NCBI RefSeq assembly: GCF_021869765.1 | Contig: NZ_CP084580.1 | Span: 2,418,001-2,482,000, forward strand | DNA length: 64,000 nucleotides | Direction of reading: 5' to 3' | Source of the DNA: Chryseobacterium sp. MEBOG06 | GTDB taxonomy: Bacteria > Bacteroidota > Bacteroidia > Flavobacteriales > Weeksellaceae | Shown here: positions 1 through 5,720 of the stretch, piece by piece | Numbering within the stretch: position 1 is the first letter of the stretch | Layout of the letters: the number at the start of each line of letters is the position of its first letter | Program-made: the position numbers and the translations under genes | Notes under the pieces: generated by a model | The model's input: the letters and a program-made list of their open reading frames with translations, nothing else | What the model was told of the DNA's origin: nothing | Database searches by the model: none

Positions 1-786
1 ACGTATGACTCTCTGATAGAAAAAAGCCCGCTCAAAAGAGAAATTATTGAAGGCGCTGATATTCAGATTTTCAGAGAGCTGGTAAGCGGTATTTATTTTG
101 GAGAAAAATTTACCGATCCGGAAGGTGAATATGCGTATGACATATGCAGCTACAGCAGAGAAGACATTATTCCCATTGTTCATATGGCTTTTAAGGAAGC
201 TCAGAAGAGAAGAAGAAAACTGACTCTTATTGATAAGGCTAATGTGCTTGATACTTCAAGGTTATGGCGAAAGATCTGCCAGGAAATTGCACCGGAATAT
301 CCTGAAGTACAGCTTGATTATATGTTTGTAGATAATGCAGCCATGCAGCTGATCCTGAATCCTAAGCAGTTTGATGTTATTGTGACTGAAAATATGTTTG
401 GGGATATTATTTCTGATGAAGCAAGCGTTATCGGGGGGTCAATCGGATTGCTGCCTTCTGCATCTGTAGGAAATGAGAATGCTTTATTTGAGCCTATTCA
501 CGGATCGTATCCGCAGGCAAAGGGAAAGGGAATTGCCAATCCTATAGCGTCCATTTTGAGTGTTGCTATGATGCTTGATCATCTTAATTTACAGCCTGCG
601 GCAAGTAAATTAAGACAATCCGTAGAACATGCTATTGAGAATACATATGTGACCATTGACCTTAATACGAAGCAATATTACAGCACCAGTGAAGTGGGAA
701 GCTTTATTGCGGATCACATTAAATATTCAGAAAAGTCTTATTACAATTTTGAAAATGTGAAAATAGGCAAATCAACCATCGTATAG
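1..786 (+). CDS. leuB: 3-isopropylmalate dehydrogenase, C-terminal part (5' end outside the window)
   Basis: The frame is open from base 1, so the start codon lies upstream of the window and 261 codons are visible. The product oxidatively decarboxylates 3-isopropylmalate in leucine biosynthesis in the cytoplasm, using NAD+ and a divalent metal. Family hallmarks read in order: [13 protein letters not shown], a DNAAMQLI segment, [14 protein letters not shown] carrying the metal-binding acidic residues, and the cofactor-loop region [14 protein letters not shown]. The visible length fits about three quarters of a usual protein of 350-370 residues. A hairpin terminator follows at 822-855. The family call is secure; isocitrate or tartrate dehydrogenase are less likely given the [10 protein letters not shown] loop. 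Confidence 0.93.
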   Translation, partial: TYDSLIEKSPLKREIIEGADIQIFRELVSGIYFGEKFTDPEGEYAYDICSYSREDIIPIVHMAFKEAQKRRRKLTLIDKANVLDTSRLWRKICQEIAPEYPEVQLDYMFVDNAAMQLILNPKQFDVIVTENMFGDIISDEASVIGGSIGLLPSASVGNENALFEPIHGSYPQAKGKGIANPIASILSVAMMLDHLNLQPAASKLRQSVEHAIENTYVTIDLNTKQYYSTSEVGSFIADHIKYSEKSYYNFENVKIGKSTIV

Positions 787-821
787 ATGTAAAAAAAGTC
801 CACTTAATTAGATAGTTAGAA

Positions 822-855
822 GAAAATTGCCACCTCGTAAGAGATGGCAATTTTC
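822..855 (+). terminator. Intrinsic terminator after leuB
   Basis: An 11-bp perfect stem (822-832 with 845-855) encloses a loop that can pair further (CTC/GAG) and is followed by a T-rich stretch. It lies between convergent genes and could also stop minus-strand transcription. Confidence 0.8.
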
Positions 856-883
856 GATTTTTTATGGTTCAATACACCGGAGA

Positions 884-1072
884 TTATTTTTCCTTTGTAT
901 TGTCTGTTTTCCCTGATTTATTTTTGGAAGCTTTTTGAATGTCTTCTTTATCAATATCAGGTGGATTGGTCTTTTTAGATGAAGCAGGAATATTCTGGAA
1001 ATCCTGATTCTGTTCTTTGTTTTCTGCCGTATTTGCAGACTCTTTCTTTTTGCTGTTTTCGTTTGAGCCCAT
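884..1072 (-). CDS. Small Lys/Asn/Ser-rich hydrophilic protein, copy 1 of a tandem family
   Basis: This 62-residue protein has no hydrophobic segment and is dominated by Lys, Asn, Ser, Glu and Gln, so it is predicted to be disordered and soluble. Its C-terminal part contains DIQKASKNKSGK, which matches the ends of the two upstream neighbours (PKSSTAKSG and KKSSTNKSGK). The reading starts at an ATG following a 74-bp gap from the next small gene in the same direction. I do not recognise a named family. The repeated pattern across three adjacent genes is the main evidence that it is a real gene. Its function is unknown. Confidence 0.6.
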   Translation of the reverse strand: MGSNENSKKKESANTAENKEQNQDFQNIPASSKKTNPPDIDKEDIQKASKNKSGKTDNTKEK

Positions 1073-1146
1073 AACTTTGAATTTTTAATGTCAAGAATAT
1101 TGATAGTATCATTCAAAGTGTTTGCCAAAATGGGAAAAGTAAGCAA

Positions 1147-1293
1147 TTATCCTCCTCGTGTTCCAGATTTAGCTGTTGAAGATTTTGGAAGTTCTTCTTT
1201 GTCAGACCCGGACTTCTGTTGAGAATCGTTTTCAGGATTCTGATTTTGCTGAATTTCTCCAGACTTATTCCCTGTATTTTCTTTAGGATTCAT
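1147..1293 (-). CDS. Small hydrophilic protein, copy 2 of a tandem family
   Basis: The product is 48 residues from ATG to TAA, starting MNPKENTGNKSGE and ending LPKSSTAKSGTRGG. It is rich in Gln, Asn, Ser and Lys, lacks hydrophobic stretches and is probably disordered. It opens with the same M-x-P-K-E-N pattern as the neighbour at 1351-1491 and closes with the same K-S-S-T-x-K-S-G block. It lies 57 bp downstream of that gene on the same strand. No function can be assigned; the call rests on similarity among the three neighbours. Confidence 0.55.
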   Translation of the reverse strand: MNPKENTGNKSGEIQQNQNPENDSQQKSGSDKEELPKSSTAKSGTRGG

Positions 1294-1350
1294 AGGTTTA
1301 GGTTTTTAAGTTGAAATCACTGTTCTCTTTCTTAATCAGCCACTGACCCA

Positions 1351-1491
1351 TTAGCCACCGTTCTTTCCTGATTTATTTGTGGAAGATTTTTTAATATCTT
1401 CTTTTTCCACTTTTTTCGGTGCCGGGCTGGTTTCCGAATCTTGGTTCTGCAACGCTTCTTCCGTAGCTTTTTTGTTTTCTTTAGGATCCAT
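1351..1491 (-). CDS. Small hydrophilic protein, copy 3 of a tandem family
   Basis: The product is 46 residues, starting MDPKENKKATEEAL and ending DIKKSSTNKSGKNGG. It begins 15 bp after the DUF4230 gene ends, so it is probably the first small gene reached by readthrough of that operon. It shares the MxPKEN start with the 1147-1293 product and the DI-K-S-x-KSGK end with the 884-1072 product. There is no signal peptide or membrane segment. Such tiny disordered proteins might act as charge-rich stress proteins, but that is speculation. Confidence 0.55.
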   Translation of the reverse strand: MDPKENKKATEEALQNQDSETSPAPKKVEKEDIKKSSTNKSGKNGG

Positions 1492-1506
1492 GGTATGTTA
1501 TTTAAC

Positions 1507-2112
1507 TTAGAGTCCTAATATACCAATTTTCCCGGTCTTATCCTCTATCGAGTAATTTAAAGCCTTAGCTAAAACGAAAACATTGTTAAGGTTTTCCATT
1601 AACTGTTTACGGCCTTCGCTTCTCAGCTGATTCTGATCAATGGATTTAATTGCAGATTCCTTCGCTTTTTCCGTTACATTTTTAATATCCTTTTCTGAAA
1701 TTCTATTAAAAAAAGAATCGTCCAGAGACTGAATCTCAACACTTGGGGTGATTCTGATATCTGCATCGGGAAGTTCAGTGATCACCAGTTTTTTGTTGAT
1801 GGAATCCACTTCAATCTTCATTTTATTCAGATCATAAGATACCTGAGCATTGGTTTTGGTATAGGTAATAATACTGTTACTGGAGACCTCATTTCCAAAC
1901 ACTTCATAGCCCATTTTGGTCTTTTGCATGCTGGATGTATTTTGCTCCATCACCACCATTTTATTCATCCTGGAGATCTGGTTGGTCAGGATATAATAAT
2001 CTGAATGCTCAGTTTTTCCACCAAGATTCAGGCATGACTTCAGACCGAAAAACAGAAGTATCATAACTCCTGCACCTGCGGCAAACGATAGAATTATTTT
2101 ATTATTTCTCAA
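1507..2112 (-). CDS. DUF4230 domain-containing membrane-anchored protein
   Basis: This 201-residue protein has one N-terminal transmembrane segment (about residues 7-28) and an otherwise extracytoplasmic domain with the layout of DUF4230. The domain contains a long beta-rich part with conserved LVITELPDADI, then charged helices near the C-terminus including KAKESAIKSIDQNQLRSEGR. DUF4230 proteins are widespread but of unknown function. The gene follows the thioredoxin-like gene with a 2-bp gap, so it is cotranscribed with it and with the upstream MazG-like gene. The family name is inferred from memory of the domain. Confidence 0.75.
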   Translation of the reverse strand: MRNNKIILSFAAGAGVMILLFFGLKSCLNLGGKTEHSDYYILTNQISRMNKMVVMEQNTSSMQKTKMGYEVFGNEVSSNSIITYTKTNAQVSYDLNKMKIEVDSINKKLVITELPDADIRITPSVEIQSLDDSFFNRISEKDIKNVTEKAKESAIKSIDQNQLRSEGRKQLMENLNNVFVLAKALNYSIEDKTGKIGILGL

Positions 2113-2114
2113 AT

Positions 2115-2678
2115 CTATTTAAAAATTTCTTTGATGACGGATGAATCATTTTTTTTAAGAATTTCTGCTAAATCCCTTTCAATATAGCCTGTAGTAGGCA
2201 TTTCTACAATTCTTCCAACCTCTTTTCCATATCTTTTCAATATGATGGTCGGAACTTTTTGTATATTATAAAGACTCTCATCTCCGGTAGGAGATTCCTT
2301 TTTACGATTTACGGCAATAATGGTTAATTTGCTGTCCGGATAGCTTACCGCTTCCAGAATCTTCATCAACCTTGGAATATCTCTGTGGCTGTCTTCACAC
2401 CATGAGCCCATAAAAACAATGACATCGTAAGAGCCCAGTTTTTCTCTTTTAAGCTCTTTGATAGCTTTCTCGTCCAGAGCATATTCATCGTGTTCCTTTA
2501 CATACCAGTCAGCATAAGGTGCTTTTAGGAATTGCTCTTTCAGCTGATGTCCCAAAAGCATTTTACCGTCTTTCTCAGTGTCTACCTCACGATTAACGAC
2601 TACTTTCTGGGCGCTGAACTGCTGAACAGCCAAAAATAAGCTTGAAAAGGCAACAAGATTTGTAATAAATTTTTTCAT
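2115..2678 (-). CDS. Secreted thioredoxin-family protein with a single-Cys WCEDS site
   Basis: The protein has 187 residues and a signal peptide at about 1-23 (cleavage near FSAQ). A thioredoxin-like fold follows: a VIVFMGSWCEDS strand-turn with Cys94, and a cis-proline loop with VPTIILK. The usual second Cys of CxxC is replaced, giving C-E-D-S, so a classical dithiol mechanism is unlikely; a thiol-transferase or structural role in the periplasm is more plausible. It sits 3 bp downstream of the MazG-like gene and 2 bp upstream of DUF4230. The fold call is good; the substrate is unknown. Confidence 0.8.
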   Translation of the reverse strand: MKKFITNLVAFSSLFLAVQQFSAQKVVVNREVDTEKDGKMLLGHQLKEQFLKAPYADWYVKEHDEYALDEKAIKELKREKLGSYDVIVFMGSWCEDSHRDIPRLMKILEAVSYPDSKLTIIAVNRKKESPTGDESLYNIQKVPTIILKRYGKEVGRIVEMPTTGYIERDLAEILKKNDSSVIKEIFK

Positions 2679-2681
2679 ATT

Positions 2682-3149
2682 TTATTTCTCAATAATCGAT
2701 TTTAAATCAGCAGGAGAATAGTATTTGTTTTTTAATACTTTATGATCAGCCTGTCTGTATACATTAAATTTTTCACCAGACTTTTCATAAAAAGATTCTA
2801 CTTCTTTTTCCTTGTAGAATTCAACTGTTTCCTTTGCCTGTTCTTCATTATCACAGGCTTTCGACATATTGGAACGCTGAACCTCATTGAATAACTCTAC
2901 AAATTTACTGCCAAGTCCGAATTCAAGTACTGCACCACTCAAAACATACTGCAAATCACAAAGTGCATCAGCAATTTCTACAATATCATTATCTGCAATA
3001 GCTTGCTTCAGCTCATTTAATTCTTCCTGTAGAAGTTCTACTCTAAGGCTGCATCTTTCCGGAGAAGGAATTTGTGGGGTATCTAAAATAGGGGCTTTGA
3101 AAGTAGTATGGAATTCTGCTACTTGGTTCAGACTATCAATTTTATCCAT
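2682..3149 (-). CDS. MazG-like nucleoside triphosphate pyrophosphohydrolase family protein
   Basis: This 155-residue protein carries the all-alpha NTP pyrophosphatase signature: EELNELKQA on the first helix and EIADALCDLQYV on the second, the acidic E..E and E..D residues binding Mg2+. Family members hydrolyse NTPs or dNTPs to monophosphates and pyrophosphate and are thought to clean the nucleotide pool. The ATG at 3149 lies 18 bp downstream of a TATCTTTG box at 3168-3175, making this the first gene of the operon running to 884. The exact substrate cannot be told. Confidence 0.85.
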   Translation of the reverse strand: MDKIDSLNQVAEFHTTFKAPILDTPQIPSPERCSLRVELLQEELNELKQAIADNDIVEIADALCDLQYVLSGAVLEFGLGSKFVELFNEVQRSNMSKACDNEEQAKETVEFYKEKEVESFYEKSGEKFNVYRQADHKVLKNKYYSPADLKSIIEK

Positions 3150-3167
3150 GAAATTTTTTATTTACTA

Positions 3168-3175
3168 CAAAGATA
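3168..3175 (-). promoter_or_regulatory. -7 box (TATCTTTG) of the MazG-like operon
   Basis: Perfect match to the Bacteroidota TANNTTTG element, 18 bp upstream of the ATG at 3149. Confidence 0.65.
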
Positions 3176-3250
3176 GAAAACGATTTGTAAATTGTGAAAT
3201 GTACAGGATAAAATGTATTGACAAAGGGAGCTTGCGTCCGGTAGGGGAAT

Positions 3251-3905
3251 TTAATCGATTGAATTAAAATCAATAGGAATTCTGTACCATGATTTTACAG
3301 GTTCTCCTTTTCTTTTTGCGGGAGTCCATTTTCCTTTTATCTTTTTCATGGCAAACTTTACACCTTCAAGAAAAGTTTCGTAATTCTCCACTTTAGGCTC
3401 AATATCTATATCGGTGATAGTTCCATCTATATCTACCGCAAAAGAAACAAGAAATCTTCCTTTTGGTTGATAGGAATCCGTATCCAGATAATCTTGTAAG
3501 CTCTTTTTCATTTCTTTTCTGAAGGCTCCCATTCCGCCAGGGAGAGGCGCAGACTGGTAGGCTTTATTGATATCATAGTCGGATTTGTAATTTTCAAAAA
3601 AGTCTTTTGGTACAAATGGAAAATTGAAATAAGCGGCAATTTTTTTTCCTTTCACTTCTGCAGGCTGCCACTTTTTTAAATTTCCAAGGGATTTTACAGC
3701 AAGATCAAAAGCACATTTGTTTTTTGCTATAATATCTTCATCACCCTACTTTTTTATTAAAGCCGGTTTTCCGTCCTCGTCAATCTTTAAATTGATAAAG
3801 TATATTTCAGTTTTTTCACATGGCTTTGAACCGCTTTTCAGAAAGTAATCCTGTATTTCTGAAAACATTTGTGCAGATCCTCCACTATAAGGAATGTTAT
3901 TAAAA
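3251..3905 (-). pseudogene. Broken TonB-like (energy transducer C-terminal domain) gene
   Basis: One reading frame runs along this stretch but is interrupted by TAG at 3746-3748 and has no start codon at its 5' end. Downstream of the stop it reads KKWQPAEVKGKKIAAYFNFP and later KGKWTPAKRKGEPVKSWYRI, the repeated W-x-P-A-x-x-x-G-x-x-V pattern of TonB-CTD-like proteins. Upstream of the stop the same frame still looks coding (SGGSAQMFSEIQDYF, FINLKIDEDGKP). The expected signal peptide is missing because the region abuts the terminator at 3908-3939. An internal GTG at 3653-3655 could still express 134 residues. Decay is the simplest reading; a sequencing error would explain the stop but not the missing 5' end. 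Confidence 0.7.
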
Positions 3906-3907
3906 TA

Positions 3908-3939
3908 AAAAGTCCACAATCTGGAAATTGTGAACTTTT
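3908..3939 (-). terminator. Intrinsic terminator after the Cys-rich gene
   Basis: A 13-bp stem with one wobble (3908-3920 with 3927-3939) is followed by a T-rich tract in the minus-strand direction. It ends the 5132-to-3986 transcription unit. Confidence 0.7.
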
Positions 3940-3985
3940 AAAATTGTAAAACTTAGAGAAGTTAGGAACTTTTATTCTGTATAAA

Positions 3986-4405
3986 TTATTCCAATTCCTG
4001 GTATTTCCAGACTCCTGAGATATTCAATACGGTTAATCCGGGTTGTTTTTCTCCGTAGCTGAACACACAGATGTATTTTGAATCGCAGGAAACACAATGG
4101 GTTCCAAAATATAAAGTTGGCAATTCATTAACGGTTAGTTCTCCGAAATGCTGCATTCTGCCGGATGTTTCAGTAACCATTCCGTTTTTTAATAGTTCAT
4201 TTTTAGAGAGCACTTTATCTTCAGTGTAAATTTGAAGAATCGGGAATCCGGATGCATAAGGGGTTATTTCTATTCTATTTTCAGAACCGCAGTCACAGCA
4301 GGTGAATAGGGTTGCTGCAGAAGGAATGATCTCATCATTGCTGAAATGATTTTTGATAATAAGAGCTCTTTTGCTAATGCTTATCTTTTTTGATATTGAA
4401 TACAT
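3986..4405 (-). CDS. Small Cys-rich cytoplasmic protein, candidate partner of the TNT-like lipoprotein
   Basis: The 139-residue product has no signal peptide. Two Cys clusters, CCDCGS (about residue 36) and CVSCDSKYIC (about residue 103), suggest a zinc-binding pair of knuckles. The gene begins 10 bp after the TNT-like lipoprotein gene and shares its terminator, so the two are cotranscribed. In polymorphic toxin loci a small cytoplasmic gene directly after a toxin gene is often its immunity factor, which makes this a candidate; nothing in the sequence proves it. I do not recognise a named family. It could instead be an unrelated metal-binding protein. Confidence 0.65.
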   Translation of the reverse strand: MYSISKKISISKRALIIKNHFSNDEIIPSAATLFTCCDCGSENRIEITPYASGFPILQIYTEDKVLSKNELLKNGMVTETSGRMQHFGELTVNELPTLYFGTHCVSCDSKYICVFSYGEKQPGLTVLNISGVWKYQELE

Positions 4406-4415
4406 CTGAGTTTGT

Positions 4416-5132
4416 TTATGGCTGAATTACCGTGCCTACTAAGTTAGGATATTTTCCGCTTGGACTTTTCTTGATGGTCACTTTTATATAACCTTCTTCT
4501 GCAAGCTTATTCCATGTTTTTTGAAAACCTGTATTAATGTCAATCGGGATTTTCCACATCGTTTGTTTTCCTTTTCCAGCCTGATTAAACCAAGGAATGA
4601 TGTCTGCAGTCTGAGTTTTAAACTGCATTGCATTATTCAATACATCAATCTCATAATAGAAATCATATTTATCTTCAGTTTGATTTAAAGCTCTCTGTGT
4701 GAATGTATAAACATATCCATTGATGATAGGACTTGTAAAGCTTCCTCCCAGTGTAGGAGTGCCGGTTCCGTTATAACTGCCCACAGCTCCGCTGTATCTG
4801 TCGAATTTTTGTCCTGCCTGTAAAGCAACATCATCAACGATATTATAGCCGCCATTAGCCGGTGGCCATCCGCCATTCAAGTTATTAGCTTTGAAAAGGG
4901 TTTCAAGATCGCTCCATTTGCCTTGCTTATAGAGGTCGTATATCTGGCTTCTGAGCGTGGCATTCACGCTGTTGTTGGGGTCGTAGGTTACAGCAAGTTC
5001 ATCAGCGCTTTTGTAGAATACCGTTGTAACGTCACCTGGTGGATTACTGATTTCCTCTTCTCTGTCTGAGCTACAGGCTATGGAAAAAGAAGCGATCGTT
5101 AAAATAAAGAAGTACTTAAATAAATGTTTCAT
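4416..5132 (-). CDS. Lipoprotein with TNT-like (DUF4237) NAD+ glycohydrolase domain
   Basis: The 238-residue precursor starts at the ATG at 5132, which gives a lipobox (FSIAC, Cys20); an earlier upstream start would put this inside the protein. The C-terminal half fits the tuberculosis necrotizing toxin fold: GGWPPANGGY (about 87-96), QKFDRYSGAVGSY (Arg112) and IPWFNQAGKGKQT (Gln184). The DRY Arg and the PWF-x-Q Gln correspond to residues that bind NAD+ in the TNT family. Secreted TNT-type enzymes hydrolyse NAD(P)+ and act as toxins. Here the anchor suggests the outer membrane, perhaps surface exposure. Activity is inferred from motifs only. The next gene, 10 bp away, is a candidate immunity protein. 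Confidence 0.7.
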   Translation of the reverse strand: MKHLFKYFFILTIASFSIACSSDREEEISNPPGDVTTVFYKSADELAVTYDPNNSVNATLRSQIYDLYKQGKWSDLETLFKANNLNGGWPPANGGYNIVDDVALQAGQKFDRYSGAVGSYNGTGTPTLGGSFTSPIINGYVYTFTQRALNQTEDKYDFYYEIDVLNNAMQFKTQTADIIPWFNQAGKGKQTMWKIPIDINTGFQKTWNKLAEEGYIKVTIKKSPSGKYPNLVGTVIQP

Positions 5133-5720
5133 ATAAAAAAATTTAAAATTATTTGAAAATGAATGAGGTATTATAAAGGTATATGCTGTGAATACTCCTC
5201 TTTGAAACATTATCTTCTTTTTGGAGACCTTGTCAGGGTTATTTTTACAAAATTGGATTGATAGAGATGTTGATTACAAGTCTTACCCATAGGTTTTGTG
5301 ATACTACGAAAGAAAGAAAATTAAGAGAAGCAAACAGAATATTCAACCGTAAAAAAACGATTTCGGTGCTCTTAATACCAGCTGGGTAAACGGTACAACA
5401 GAAAGGGTTCTATTGAGTGATAAAAGTAAATTAAAAATATTAAATATTAGTATTTTTATTTAAAATAAAAATTTATTAGTGAGAATTATTAGTAATAAAT
5501 GGAATATGAATATGAAATTATAATAAAGTACGTGAGTGGTCTAAAGAGAAAAATATCTTCATAATTTACCAATTAGTTTTTATCAGATCAGTGCATCGAA
5601 ATTGATAGGCTTTAAAAAAAAATAATAGTAAGATGCTGAAAATTATGCATAAAACAAAAAAAAACGAGGCTGTCTCACTTTGGAGACAGCCTCGTTCACA
5701 TCGTTTGAATTTTAAAGGTA
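5133..5720. other. 588-bp AT-rich intergenic region
   Basis: Holds the promoter side of the TNT-like gene and the terminator of the metalloprotease gene (5663-5696). Around 5330-5460 on the plus strand two short frames look faintly coding (REANRIFNRKKTISV and then LNTSWVNGTTERVLL), possibly a frameshifted gene remnant. No intact gene is visible. Confidence 0.5.
5663..5696 (-). terminator. Strong intrinsic terminator after the metalloprotease gene
   Basis: A perfect 14-bp stem (5663-5676 with 5683-5696), 6-nt loop and a T-run on the minus strand. Confidence 0.9.

Noticed and set aside
2115-2678. Assignment as a TlpA/ResA-type disulfide reductase
   Set aside because: The active site is C-E-D-S, lacking the second Cys.
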